This document shows, piece after piece, positions 9,390-21,488 of a DNA stretch of 64,000 nt; the stretch's first letter is position 1, and each line of letters begins with the position of its first letter. The notes beneath the pieces are model-generated. The model was not told where the DNA came from and made no database searches. It was given only the letters and a program-made list of their open reading frames with translations. The stretch is taken from positions 59,221,530 to 59,285,529 of the forward strand of contig CM055279.1 of assembly GCA_029237695.1 (NCBI GenBank). Reading direction: 5' to 3'. The position numbers were made by a program, and so were the translations under genes. Origin of the DNA: Conchocele bisecta (Eukaryota > Mollusca > Bivalvia > Lucinida > Thyasiridae).

Positions 9390-12150
9390 AATGGCCGGGT
9401 CTCATCTATAAGGATACAGAAAATATAAAAGAAATATGAAATAGTAAAAAACAGAATCCCAAATAGAAAGGGATTTTCCCAAGCATATCCCTTTTTCGCT
9501 CACTTTTTTTGCTGTCTCGCCACGACTGATTTCCACGTTTGAGCAGTTTTGGGGTCGAAATGTGGTCAAACTCGCAAATTGGAAGCTCATCAAATTCGCC
9601 TCTAAAACTGATCATTTCCAGGTTTGAGCAGTTTTGGTGGGCATTGTAGGAAATGTCCTACATTAGAAACTCTCCATTTGCAGGTGTTCGTAGTTATTGA
9701 CAGTAAAACAAACAAGGGAATGTGGGCAGTGTTATTTAATAAATTAATTTAATAAATATAAACTCGATTGTGGGAAATTTCCCACAATTGAAATACAGAA
9801 TGTACAATTTAACAAAATAATTACAAATTGGACACTGAAATGCCAAAACATACAACTCCGACAATATCCGAATACAATGAACTAAACATGATGATTAATC
9901 AGTTTTCATTGTAGGAAATTTCCTACGTTCGATTTAGGTGTTTTACTTTTGTCTAGGAAATAGTGTTAAACTTCTCTAAATAAATTTCAACACTGAAATT
10001 CGAAACATACAACTTTGACGATATCCAAATGTACATCAATTTAATTGAACGTAGGAAATTTTCCACAATTAAACCTCATTTACAGAAAAGTCAGAAGCCG
10101 ATCGTAGGAAATTTCCTACGTTCCATTCAAGGGACTTACTTTTGTGCAGGATATATTGTCAAATACATGTAACTTTCAACACCGAGATTCAAAACATAAA
10201 ATTTTCACAAAACTGTGATCAGTCGTATTTGTTTTACAGAAACAACAGAAACCGATCGTAGGAAATTTCCTACGTTCGATTCAAGTGATTTACATCTGTC
10301 AAGGATATATTGCCGAAGTTCTCGAAGTTAATAAATTTCAACACTGAAATTCAAAACATAGAACTTTGACAATATCCAAATGTACATCACTTGAATTGAA
10401 CGTAGGAAATTTCCCACAATTAAACCAAAAAATCATTAATTGTATATCAGTCGTATTTCTTTTACAGAAAAGTCAGAAACCGATCGTAGGAAATGTCCTA
10501 CTTTCGATTCAAGTGATTTAAAGTATATAGGATATATTGACAAAGTTCTCTATGTCAATGAATTTCAATAATTCAAAACATACAACTTCGACAATATCCA
10601 AGTATAACTCACTTGAATAGAACGTAGGAAATTTCCCACAACTAAAACTCAAAAGTTATTCATTTTATATCAGTCGTATTACTTATACAGAAAAGTAAAA
10701 AACAAATCGTAGAAAATTTCCTACGTTCGATTCAAGTGATTTGCTTTTGTCCAGGATATATATACGAAGTTCTCTATGTTAATAAATTTAACACTGAAAT
10801 TAAAAACATACAACTTTGACAATATCCAAATGTACATAACTTGAATTGAACGTAGGAAATTTCCAACAATTAAACCTAAAAAATAATTCATTTTAGATCG
10901 GTCATATTTGTTTTACAGAAAAGTCAGAAACTGATCGTAGGAAATTTCCTACGTTCGATTCAAGTGATTTAATATATCTAGGATTTATTGACAAAGTTCT
11001 CTATGTTAATGAATTTCAATAATTCAAAACACAACTTCGACAATATCCAAGTATAGTTCACTTGAATTGAACGTAGGAAATTTCCCACAATTAAACCTAA
11101 AAAATAATTTATTTAGTCGCATTTGTTTTACAGACAAGTCAGAAACCGATCGTAGGAAATTTCCTACGTTTGATTCAAGGATTTATATTTGTCTAGGATA
11201 TATTGACGAAGTTCTCTCAGTTAATAAATTTCAACACTGAAATTCAAAACATACAACTTTGACAATATCCAAATGTACATCACTTGAATTGAACGTAGGA
11301 AATTTCCCACAATTAAACCTAAAAAATCATTAATTTTATATCAGTCGTATTTCTTTTACAGAAAAGTCAGAAACCAATCGTAGGAAATTTCCTACGTTCG
11401 ATTCAAGTGATTTAAAGTATATAGGATATATTGAAAAAAGTTCTCTATGTTAATGACTTTTCAATAATTCAAAACACAACTTCGACAATATCCAAGTTGA
11501 AGTATAACTCACTTGAACGTAGGAAATTTCCCACAATTACACCTAAAAAATAATATATTTTAGAATAGTCGAATTTCTTTTACAGACAAGTTAGAAACCG
11601 ATCGTAGGAAATTTCCTACGTTTGATTCAAGTGATTTACATTTGTCTAGGATATATTGCCGAAGTTCTTGAAGTTAATAAATTTCAACACTGAAATTCAA
11701 AACATACAACTTGGACAATATCCAAATGTATATCACTTGAATTGAACGTAGGACATTTCCCACAATTAAACCTAAATTTATATCAGTCGTATTTCATTTA
11801 CAGAAAACTTAGAAACCTATCGCAGTAAATGTCCTACGTTCGATTCAAGTGATTTACTTTTGTCCAGGATATATTGACGTAGTTCTCTAAGTTAATACAT
11901 TTAACACTGAAATTCAAAACATACAACTTTGACAATATCCAAAAGTAAATCACTTGAATGGAACGGAGGCAATTTCAAACAATTAAACCTAAAAAATAAT
12001 TCATTTTAGGTCAGTCATATTTGTTTTACAGAAAAGTCAGAAACGGATCGTAGGAAATTTCCTACGTTCGATTAAACAAGTCATTCATTTTAGATCAGTC
12101 GTATTTGTTTTACAGAAAAGTCAGAAACCAATCGTAGGAAATTTCCTGAC
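9390..12150 (+). repeat. Left arm: array of ~225-bp units with palindrome cgtaggaaatttcctacg
   Basis: About eleven degenerate units. Each contains the 18-bp palindrome cgtaggaaatttcctacg followed by 'ttcgattcaagtgattta', then 'cactgaaattcaaaacatac', a half-matching 'cgtaggaaatttcccacaat' and 'acagaaaagtcagaaaccga'. Palindrome copies lie at roughly 9913, 10103, 10257, 10485, 10709, 10937, 11152, 11380, 11603, 11821 and 12049. The non-tandem head (9400-9900) also matches the right arm at 33400-33850 in inverse orientation. Confidence 0.95.
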
Positions 12151-12560
12151 ATTTTACTTGCACAAACGTCTTTGAACTGCGTTGAATATTCAGGAAAGTT
12201 TGATAACGTGCTGACGTCAGTAAGTGATGTGTGTGATGCATGACATCACAGGCGTGTTTGCAACGTCACATTTGTTTCGGCTAATGCTGCGCATCTGGTA
12301 GCGTAAAACAAAATGGCGTGCAGCATACTGGATCAGCATAGAAAAATTGGTATTAAACATGAAGCAGAACTATCCAGTGACATCATGGCAGGTTAGTTCC
12401 TTCGTTTAACAGTTAATTTAGTAAATAAGACAGTTATTCCATCAGCAGGGTCTGAGAATTTTACACATTTTGTCTATATTCGGAATAAAATTGTGCCACA
12501 GTGTCGCAATTAATTGGCTTGTTTATTCCAAAATCTACATACTAGTTTATTATGACGTAC
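12150..12560 (+). repeat. Dispersed repeat beginning gacattttacttgcacaaac, copy 1
   Basis: Includes 'gtctttgaactgcgttgaat', 'ggctaatgctgcgcatctgg', 'aaacatgaagcagaactatc' and 'gggtctgagaattttacaca'. Related copies lie at 26036-26420 (largely inverted) and 27010-27245. No coding potential recognised. Confidence 0.75.
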
Positions 12561-12619
12561 TCATGGCTAAATTTGACGTGAATTGCGCATTAGCCAAGCG
12601 CAGAATTAGCCGAAATGAC

Positions 12620-13020
12620 AGTATGTAGTAGGAGAGGAATGTGTTATAAAGTGAAAAATATCTTGTCTGCGGCTGGGGTCGACGAACCCTGTACAAATGT
12701 TTGATTACCAAGGCCGTACTACTACATTCCTCCTTCCTACAAATATACGTTTGTTTCTCAAATGTCTCCCTCCAAGTTGTTTTATAGACTCCCTAGTTCA
12801 TTCTGTATGGAAGACTTCATAGAAGATATGACTTCGCCTATTGGCCAGAGGCGTCCGAAGCAAATTAATATTGGGGAGGCGGCAGTCGACCCGATTGAAG
12901 CGAGGGAGTGCTATGGGGGTCCGGGGTGCATTCTCCCCGGATTTCTTTTGAATTCTAGATGGCATTTCCTGCATTCTGTTGTATGACAATTATTAAAAAG
13001 GTTTGTGCGATTTGTATGAG
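12620..13020. repeat. SINE-like/dispersed module related to 17860-18115
   Basis: Shares 'ataaagtgaaaaatatcttg', 'ggcggctggggtcga' (as gcggctggggtcga), 'gtacaaatgtttgattacc' and 'ggcggcagtcg' with the region right of the TIR module, in a different order. In this copy the tRNA-like part is mostly deleted. Confidence 0.55.
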
Positions 13021-13104
13021 GTTTCACCATCTGTACATATTTGGAAGTGTTCAAAATGCAAATACCAATAGTATGCTTATTTTGCATGTGTGTAATCTAT
13101 TTTA

Positions 13105-13285
13105 TAGTACGCTGCCTTAGGGTCGATATAGGGACATAATGTGCACCTTTGGCAGAAATCACCAAAATTGGCACAGATGATCTTTGTTAGGTACTGATCA
13201 AATCCTGATATAGGGATCACAGTTTGTGACTCGGTAACGCCCCCTAATTAGCATAAATTCAAGATGGCCGCCAACAATATATAAT
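13105..13285 (+). repeat. Left terminal inverted repeat of the 4.5-kb module
   Basis: Matches the reverse complement of 17505-17665 over about 170 bases with scattered mismatches and small indels; the best-conserved run is 'cacctttggcagaaatcacc'. Confidence 0.85.
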
Positions 13286-14050
13286 TTGTCATACTGTTGC
13301 TCTCTGGTGACATACTTAAGTAGTTTAAAATTCTACAAGTGGGTTATAGGACACAACACATCTTTTGGGAAAATTTAATAGGTAATTGGATAATTAAATC
13401 ATTTGAATAAATCCAAAATGGCCGCCAAGATGGCCGCAAAAATGATAGAAATTACATAACTTCTAAACGAATTGACTTAGGAAGGTGATCTTGGTGCCTA
13501 GACATACGTTTTAGGGGTCAGTGATTCTGATGTGAAATGAATAGATAGACTTCGTACTTTGCATAAAATCCAAGATGGCCACCCAGATGGCCGCCAAATG
13601 TCAATGTTTTGCTACAGATTTAGATGTACATATTGTTTCATATCTTTGCTTAGTTTAACTACATAACTACATAACTGATATAAAATGCTATAATTATGTG
13701 CTAAGTGTACTTGGTACTTGGTCACTTGCCTAATTTGCATAAATTCAAGATGGCCGCCATGAAAATATATTTTGCTCACATCTCGGACTGAGACAAATAT
13801 GGGCATATGTCTAACATTGGTGTATTTACCAATTTGTAGGGCCAATATACACGACACAAACATCAATAGGAGGATTGAATAATTTGATTGAGAGCGCCAT
13901 CTTGAATTTCAAAATGGTTGCTAATTAAAATCATGTTTTTTTCCTTCATATCACGGCATTTGAGACACCTATATGATTGATGTTGGTACCTATATATATA
14001 TCCATGTTTGGGATTCAAACATGTCTCAAGACATCCAAATTCAAGCTGAA
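13250..14050. repeat. Interspersed 'aagatggccgcca' repeat stretch
   Basis: Degenerate repeats of 'ttcaagatggccgcca' separated by about 100-200 bases (13258, 13418, 13570, 13747), with 'catctgtg/catatctt' linkers. Similar words occur at 29108, 29388 and 29547 in another bivalve-type dispersed repeat. No gene seen. Confidence 0.6.
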
Positions 14051-14290
14051 ATCCCAGATGGAAACCGGTTCCATAGCTGTGGAGTGTAAAACTAGAAAAT
14101 GTGTTCATAGAACACAGATGCCCCACATATCGCTTTGATAATAAATGAGGCCAAATTCCAAAACGTGGATTTGGCACAGGGCGATAGAGAACCATTAGAG
14201 CAATGTGTATATGAAATATGAAGCAGATCGATCGAAGGATGAAGAAATTATGAGACATTTACCCGAGCGTTAAAGTTTTTTGACGGACGG
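14050..14290 (-). repeat. Inverted fragment of the 'atgccccaccacgatag' family
   Basis: Its reverse complement contains 'cattgctctaatggttctct', 'ccctgtgccaaatccacg' and 'gcgatatgtggggcatctgt', matching 19700-20090. This repeat is nested between the left TIR and the PIN-like gene. Confidence 0.7.
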
Positions 14291-14299
14291 ACTTCTTCA

Positions 14300-16240
14300 C
14301 CATTGCCAAGACGCAAAATCCATTCTCCCTGATTGGCTTTGACCAAAACCATGAACAACAGAATAAGGAATTGAAGATGCATGGCGGTGCTCTCAATCTG
14401 AATGATGAGTACGTATTCACTGAATGGTCTGTCGCAGGGCCAGAAGTTGCACGGATCATCACGGAGTTTGAGGCTGGTATGCAGTATCGCAAGGGCATGA
14501 TCGGAGTCCAAGCGTCCAGCTGAGGTTTACAGCAGACACCAAGGAACTCGTCGCAGCATTCCAAAAGGTGGGGAATCCCTTCGATGAAGACAGCGACGAA
14601 CTCATCATTCTCGACACCAAAGAAGTCATGTCAGTGGATGTCGCCCAAAGTATCATGTGTGCTCATGAAGAGGGAAAGAAACAACATTGAGCATTCGTAA
14701 AGGAACGCCTGCAATCTCAAGCAGTCGCCTTCCATGAGCCAATCAAGATTAACACAATCCCTCTTCCGTGCAATCGTCACAAAAAAAAAAAACAAAAAAA
14801 AAGCAAACGTATCGACAGCACAAAAGAAAACCTGCACCTACTAGGCCAACTATACATCACGCTGCAAGTCAGGGAAGGCCTTACCGACCGCCTGTTTGAA
14901 GTCGAGAATGCTGATGCCTCACCATCCTTATCAAAAACACGGCCATATGCGAAGTGGGCAAAAGTCCGATCTAGTGCCTTGTTTAGAAGGAGACTCGCCA
15001 TCCGACTTTGATGAGGCTAATTGATAGTGCCTATGTGGTGCATATCCTGAGACCGGACACAAGCATCAAAACATTCCGTGATTATTCTGAGCAGAAGGTA
15101 ATTCCCTTCATTGAAAAGCACCTGACCATGGCTAAACGTGTTGACGTCATCTGGGACCGGTATCTACCAGAAAGCCTGAAAGCGACAGCCAGAGAGACAA
15201 TGGGAGCAGGAGTTCGGCAGCGATTACTAAATGATGGGAATGGGAAGATGCCGAAGAACTGGAACAGCTATCTGCGCAACGAAACCAACAAGGTGGAACT
15301 GTTTCAGTATATATCAGGTGTGATTGCACAGTTCATCTTCAACGAGGGAAGTGTCGTTATTACAATATTACTTGGGAAGAGAACGTCCGCCAGAATCCTG
15401 CACCATCTGATTATGACCCGGTAATTCGAACGGAGTAGTCCTCTCAGTCCATGCAACCACGAAGAGTATGATACCAGAGTTATGTTGCATGCAGCAAATG
15501 CAGTAACACAGGGCTACAAGCGCATACTGATAATTGCAAACGACACTGACGTTGTTGTCCTGGGGATCTCCTTATTCACCGAGATTGGTGCGGAGAGATT
15601 GGTATGGGCAAGAAGTGGAGATACATTTCCATCCATGACATCTGCAGCACCATGTCTCCCGCTAAGGCACACGCTCTCCCCGCTTTCCATGCTATGACCG
15701 GGTCCGACAACACATCCTTCATTTCCGGCACGGGCAAGAAAAATAGGCGTATGGGAAGTGGAGCACACGACCAGAGCTCACAACCGTGTTATGCCACCTG
15801 ATGGAAAGACCTCTCACACTGTCTTCAGAGGATATCAATTTCATTGAGAATTTCGTCGTCTCACTATACCTGGTCTCTTGCACTCAGACGGATATCAACC
15901 AAGCTCGCCAGCAGATATTCGCACAGTCATCTCGCACGTTCTGATAGAGCACATCAAGAGAACAACCTACCAAGCTGGATACGTATGGGGACAGTCGCCT
16001 GTGGCAGAACAAGTCTTGCTGTGCCCAGGCTCCTGGGGATGGGTTGGTTCTGTGTCAGGTTGGTTGCCTTTATGGATTCCCCTCCCGCGAGCAGCTAAAG
16101 CCGTAGAAGAACTGGTCACTTGTGGATGAATTTCAAGTTGCACAGGAAGGTGTTCCTGCTACAAGAAGGGTCTAGCTAGATGCAAATGTGGAGGAAGTTG
16201 TTATGGTCGCACTGGTCCCCCTCCGAAATCAACTCCCAAC
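14300..16240 (+). pseudogene. Broken gene of the mobile PIN-like/CXC protein family
   Basis: Plus-strand frames with several shifts and stops. In order: KMHGGALNLNDEYVFTEWSV and FEAGMQYRKG (14370-14500), FTADTKELVAAFQKVGNPFD (from 14522), a poly-A/K stretch near 14780, VDVIWDRYLPESLKATARE with NKVELF (15008-15420), CNHEEYDTRVMLHAANAV and ILIIANDTDVVVLGISLF (15445-15600), ALPAFHAMTGSDNTS and GTGKKN (15665-15740), then IKRTTYQAGYVWGQSP (15950-16000) and a Cys-rich tail SCTGRCSCYKKG (16130-16240). This set is known from a multicopy invertebrate family with PIN/NYN-like acidic motifs and a tesmin-like CXC tail. The function is unproven; this copy is non-functional. Confidence 0.75.
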
Positions 16241-17500
16241 TAACACCATGTACTGACTGTGTCATGTCGTATCTACCTTTGGCCCACGCCTGTCATAATT
16301 GACATATCGATATATATCACTAACGCTTGAGCAACATGTGGTATTCAATATAGAGTATAATTATAGAGAAATACATATGAACATTGCGATGATGGTGTTG
16401 CGGTACTGATCATACTAATATAAGTATACCAGCAGATGGGAGTCATGCCCCGTAGAGACCTCAAGTTAATGGATGTATAGCCCATTTCAGTCTGGCAAAG
16501 TCAGGCTTATTATAGTTGTGACCAGCGTAGCTCATGCTCTGCTTGCACACTTGTAAAATCTGAGCAAGATATAAGTTCTTCACTAGAGGCATTCTGACAA
16601 TATGGCAAACAGTGACCTTGTTTTAAACTGATCACAAATATAATAATACTGTGTTTGTTACAAAATGTAAAGTATGTCTCATTTTATTGGGGATACATAT
16701 TCATAGGTACATGTATGACAAATCAACATATTGGTTTCCTATTTTGTTATTCGCAAAGGAAGGTTTTGTTGAACTTATGAATCTTGTTCAATATTGAACA
16801 TAACTTAAACATTTCAAAATTACATGTCTATTTTCAGTTTTTATCATCTAATATTATGCTGATTCACCAGTTGATGAATACTGTAATAAACATTGCAGCA
16901 TTTTGTTATTATTACGTCATATTTCTTTGCTCAATTATGTCTGTATGTCAATCAGTATTCCGTGCATGTTTTTATTCCGCTCGATAACATTAGGTTACAT
17001 GATTCTATTTTGATCAAATTTGGTGGGTGAATTTTCCATAATTATTGGAAAATGCGTATTGACCTTGACCATGCAGACAAATCAAGCTATTTTCTAGTAC
17101 ACCATGATCTACTAGATTGGTATCTATCTTACAAAATAAATTTCCGTTTTTTTTCCAAGTCATTAAAGCTATTGTATACCAAAAATAAATTGACCTTCAC
17201 CTTTATCACGTGACCTTGACAATGGATGATGAGGTAAACCTCGCGAATCGATCGGGAACACCCCAAATTATCATAATACACACCAAACTAGCTACAGAGC
17301 CAGTTTCATTGGCAACTTATAGCTATTTTATGCTAAAAATCCATTAACCTTGACCTATATCTTGTGACCTTGACATTCAATGACAACGAAAACATCACAA
17401 GTCGATCGGGCATACCAAGGACTATCATAATGCATTCCAGAATCATCGAAATCGGCCTATTATTTGCTGAGATATGACTATATTTAGTTTTAACCCATTT
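16240..17500. other. Inner right part of the TIR module, no intact gene
   Basis: AT-rich. The part from about 17040 to 17480 contains repeated 'ccttgacc...tgaccttgac' and 'gatcgggcataccaaggact' words like those in other dispersed repeats of this window. Nothing coding. Confidence 0.45.
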
Positions 17501-17504
17501 TGGC

Positions 17505-17665
17505 GGCGGCCATTTTGAATTTATGCTAATTAGGGGGCGTTACCGAATGCCAAAATGTGATCCTATATCAGGATTTGATTAGTACCTATCAAAGGTCATA
17601 TATGCCAAGTTTGGTGATTTCTGCCAAAGGTGCACATCCAAACCCCTTAGACAGCGTACTATTAG
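17505..17665 (-). repeat. Right terminal inverted repeat of the 4.5-kb module
   Basis: Inverse of 13105-13285. It ends at 'gacagcgtacta', the counterpart of 'tagtacgctgcc' on the left. Confidence 0.85.
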
Positions 17666-17799
17666 TATGTATTACAAACAAATAAACAAATAACATATTA
17701 CAGTCAGTTGTCAGGAATGGCACTGTTCCCGTGCTCGGTAAGGTCAATATTTTACATTTGAAATTACATAATGGAATTAAAATTTTATTACCAGGATAC

Positions 17800-17940
17800 T
17801 CACTACATTACACGGGGTGTTTGTTTACCGAAAAAAAAAGTTGGTCCAAATATTGGGGCGGCAGTCGCCGACCCTGCCGCCCCAGTTCCGACGCCTCTGT
17901 TGACTCGAAGGGTAATCTATTCTGGTTCATTTGCACCACT
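17800..17940. repeat. ggcggcag-containing module next to the SINE
   Basis: Contains an inverted pair 'ggggcggcagtcg' / 'cctgccgccccag' (17858-17885) and a segment related to 12868-12900. Confidence 0.5.
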
Positions 17941-18115
17941 GTAGTAGGAGTGGAATGTCTGATAAAGTGAAAAATATCTTGTCGGCGGCTGGGGTCGAAC
18001 CCAGGCCGCCTGAGTGAGACGAACATTTTACCACGTCGCTATAAAAGCCGGCTTGTACCGCAAGGCAGTACAAATGTTTGATTATCCTACTAAGGTCGTA
18101 CTACAACACATACAA
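17940..18115 (-). repeat. tRNA-derived SINE-like sequence
   Basis: The minus strand reads 'gccggcttttatagcgacgt', then 'ggtaaaatgttcgtctcact', 'caggcggcc' and 'tgggttcgaccccagccgcc'. The last is a near-consensus pol III B box (GGTTCGANNCC); 'tagcgacgtggtaaaatg' is a weak A box. A cloverleaf-like tRNA relic heading a SINE is the best reading; it is not a functional tRNA gene. Confidence 0.6.
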
Positions 18116-18439
18116 AAAATATATTTCTCCCACTGTGTGACATTATTGAGAGCAACGGCAACAATATTAATCAAAGATATCATCAATCATACATTGATTG
18201 TTCACCTAATAAAGTGTGTATTAGCAAATTAATTTTGTTACTGTCATATCGGCTAATTCTGCGTATCGGCTAATGTAGCACAATTCATGTCAAATTTAGC
18301 CTTGCGTATATCCAGGCCTTTCCCCAGCCGGTTATAGCGCCGTGGGACCGCAGTGCTATAATTTCAGTTGTCAGTGTGCTATAAGTCCGACCTCGGCGCT
18401 TATGTTACGCACGCGGTGCCTTGATTTGCTGGCCGAATA

Positions 18440-19160
18440 ATGGTTATGGCCACTTTAAAACCCATTAAAGTCCCCGTTTCGTTTCAATTGTATTATCCCC
18501 TCGCGTCACAAAACTTAACGTTGGGATTAATCTGCAATAACTTCTGTTTTCTTTCACGGAATGATTTAATATTTCATAGATGCATTTGGAATATCATCCC
18601 GCATCATTCTACGGAAAGCGTATGCCCGCTCATCCCAAGGTCAAAGTCACAAACTTAGAAAACACTCTGGTTCGAAAACTTAACGCTGTGGTTAATTCAT
18701 TATAACTTCTGTTTGCCTTGATGGAATGCTTTCATATTTCATAGATGCATTTATAACAGCATCCCACATCATTCTACAAAATGCCCATGGTGCCCGCTAG
18801 CCACAAGGTCAAGGTCACAGACTTACGAAATGCACCATTTCCAAAACTTAACACTGGGGTTAATTCATTACTTCAGTGTTCCTTGATGGAATGCTTTAAT
18901 ATTTTATAGATGTATTTGTAACAGCAATCCGCATTATTCTACAGGAAGCCTGTGGTGCCCGGTAACCTCAAGGTCAAGGTCACATACTCAGAAAATGCTC
19001 AGTTTCGAATACATAATTCATTGTAACTTCTGTTTCCCTTGATGGAATGCTTTACTATTTTATTGATGCATTTGTAACAACAGTCAGCATCATTCTACAG
19101 AAACCCAATGGTACCCGTTAACCCCAAGGTCAAGGTGAAAGACTACTCTACATTTTTGGC
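18440..19160 (+). repeat. Degenerate ~167-bp tandem repeat (about four units)
   Basis: Units start 'aaaacttaacg(c)t(g)ggg', continue 'ttaattcattataacttctg', 'tgatggaatgctttaatatt' and 'catcattctacagaaa', and end 'ccaaggtcaaggtcac'. Unit starts are near 18508, 18676, 18843 and 19005. Typical of a bivalve dispersed repeat; no gene. Confidence 0.75.
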
Positions 19161-19229
19161 ACCATTTTACAGAAAGCATCGCGATCGATTATTTTGCTTG
19201 TGCGTTTCCTCACTAATATTTTCATTCTT

Positions 19230-20090
19230 CTGGAAGCTGACCACGATAGTGGAGGGGCATATAGTGTTACCCTTGTCCGTCCGTCACATTTTTGTCAAGA
19301 AGATTTTACAAGTTTCTATATGAGTTTTTCTGACACGGCCTCGGGTGGGGCATCCGTGTTCCATGAACACATATTCTAGCTTATCTGGGAGCAGCAGTGG
19401 TCGAATTGTTACGATGTCGAACCAAAGGTTGTGAGTTTGATCACCATATCAAGTGGAGATTTTTTTATATTAAGCCACTGCTCCATTGCACAGACACCAC
19501 TCATCATGCCCGATTGTATCCTCCAGCTTTCCTTCGCATTTTTATGCCCCACCACGATAGTGGAGGGGGCATTTAGTTCTACCCTTGTCCGTCCGTCCCG
19601 TCCGTCCCGTCCGTCCGTCCGTCCGTCCGTCCCGTCCCGTCCCGCCCGTCCCGTTCCGTCCCGTCCCGTCCCGTCCGTCCGTCACAAAACTTTAACGCTC
19701 ATATTTCATATACACATTGCTCTAATGGTCCTCTACCGTCCGTCCTGTGCCAAATCCACGTTCGTCTGCCCTCGCCAAGCCCAGGGTCAATGTTACATAC
19801 TTGGTGCTTCAAAAACTTTAACGCTCGGGTAAATGTCTCATAATTTCTTCATCCTTCCACCGATCTGCTTCATATTTCTTATACACATTGCTCTAATGGT
19901 CCTCTACCGCCCTGTGCCAAATCCACGTTCGTCCTGCCCCCGCCAAGCCCAGGGTCAAGGTCACATACTTGGTGCTTCAAAAAATTTAACGCTCAGGTAA
20001 AAAAAGATTTTGACTTGGAATTTGGCCTCATTTATTATCAAAGCGATATGTGGGGCATCCGTGTTCTATGAACACATTTTCTAGTTGTTA
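19230..20090 (+). repeat. Dispersed 'atgccccaccacgatagtgg' repeat with (ccgt)n
   Basis: Two heads (19240 and 19549) with 'ccacgatagtggaggggcat'. The second is followed by a ccgtccgt/ccgtcccgt microsatellite (19588-19682), then ~180-bp subrepeats around 'aactttaacgctcgggtaaa' and 'gtgccaaatccacgttcgtc'. Confidence 0.8.
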
Positions 20091-20239
20091 CATGCTTTCT
20101 TGTCAAAGCATGGGTCGTATATGGTTACCGATTGGGATATATTTACGAAACTTCGCACATGCACAGATATCGGGTCAAAGGTGTGTCGCGCGCAAGAAAT
20201 ACAACTCTCACTTTCATAATTTTGGAGTAATATTTACCT

Positions 20240-20680
20240 TCATGTTTTTATGCCCCCCGCCACCGAATAGTGAGGGTGGGGGGGGGGGAGCATATAGTGT
20301 TACCGGCGTCCGTACGTACGTACGTTGTCCCGAAACCGTTACGCTCGTGTAAATGGCATATAATATCTGTTTCCTTGCTGGGATCTGCTTTACATTTCGC
20401 ACACGTATTGCTCCAATGGTCCTCTACCGCCCTGTGACAAATCCACATTCGTCCCAACCCCGCTATACCCAGAGTCAAGATCAAATACTTGGTGCGTTCG
20501 AAACCTTAACGCTCGGGTATATGGCGTATAATGTATGTTTCCTTGTTCGGATCTGCTTCACATTTCACACACGCATTGCTAGGTCCTCTACCGCCCTGTA
20601 ACAAATCCAAATTCGTCCCGCCCCCGCTAAGCCCAGGGTCAGGGTCATGGGTGCGTTCAAAACCTGAACGCTCGGGTTAT
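20240..20680 (+). repeat. Second member of the atgcccc... family with cgtacg run
   Basis: Head 'tttatgccccccgccaccga', a G run, 'gtccgtacgtacgtacg', then two ~180-bp subunits (20341 and 20505) each with 'gttacgctcg/cttaacgctcgggtatat', 'cattgct' and 'cctctaccgccctg'. Confidence 0.75.
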
Positions 20681-20842
20681 CAAATTCTGAGTAGATGTCA
20701 GTTATACATGTGTAACTGTACAAGTAAAAATAATTTGCTACTATTTGTTGCGACCAGTGTAGCGCCCTGCATCCAGCTGTTCATGTGTCCAGTGTGATCA
20801 GGGTCTAAACTGTTCATTGTACAGTTAACGTAATGTTCTTGA

Positions 20843-21160
20843 TGCTACTCATGATTTGGCCCTCAGGTACGTCATCGGCATTTTTGTATGTGACAGTTAA
20901 ATCTGGTTATGCCCCTTATAAGAGTAATATGATTATTCCTAATCCTATTACTTTTAGGGGAAGAGGTTAAGTGACTCTGGTGTGGTATGGACCTGGCACC
21001 AGGTCAGGTTATTCTAATTTCAGGGCTGACTATATATTTTTCTCTGTAAATATTCAGTTCTGATTTTGGGATTTATTATCGGTATCATATGGGATTTGAC
21101 CCCGCTAACCAGGCCTAAAATGACCTTAGCTGTTGAAAGGCCGTTAAACACGATTAAAGA
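20843..21160 (+). repeat. SINE-like repeat, copy 1
   Basis: Shares with 23930-24340 and 30950-31370 the path 'tggccctcaggtacgtc', 'gtatgtgacagttaaatctg', 'ggttatgccccttata', 'acctggcaccaggtcaggtt', 'tgattttgggatttatt' and 'gaaaggccgttaaacac'. The tail here is 'gattaaagaaaa'. Confidence 0.75.
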
Positions 21161-21488
21161 AAATCTAATTTTGATGCTGCTAACAAAAAGAGAAGATCGA
21201 TGTTAGACTACTTGAGTTTGTTACCTGATCTGGAGCTACACAGGTTAAAAAACTCGATAACTCCACTTGTATTATGGTGAATCACATGTGACTGGAGAAA
21301 TGAGACTTATGGGTTTTGTGACCAGTGTAGCAGGGCTTCTAAAATTTCAGAATGCCAGTCGATCCGGACATAATTGTCGGCCGGAAGGAGCCGGTACGAT
21401 TATATTTTTTTTCTAATAAACATGTTTTGGCAGCATATGAGAATCGTCTCCTAAGACGAATATTATGTGTTGGGGAACGATTATGAGA

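Larger units (their letters stand above)
13105..17665 (+). mobile_element. 4.5-kb inverted-repeat module carrying a broken PIN-like/CXC gene
   Basis: The left end (13105-13285) and right end (17505-17665) are inverted copies: both read inward from agtacgctg through 'tgcacctttggcagaaatca', 'ggtact.atcaaatcctgat' and 'taacgccccctaattagcat' to 'aa.atggccgcc'. Between them lies the decayed gene at 14300-16240 plus nested dispersed repeats. This looks like a DNA transposon with about 170-bp TIRs. A chance pair of oppositely placed dispersed repeats remains possible. No clear target duplication was seen. Confidence 0.6.

Noticed and set aside
17985..18060. Functional tRNA gene
   Set aside because: Good B box but poor A box and no closed cloverleaf; better explained as a tRNA-derived SINE.
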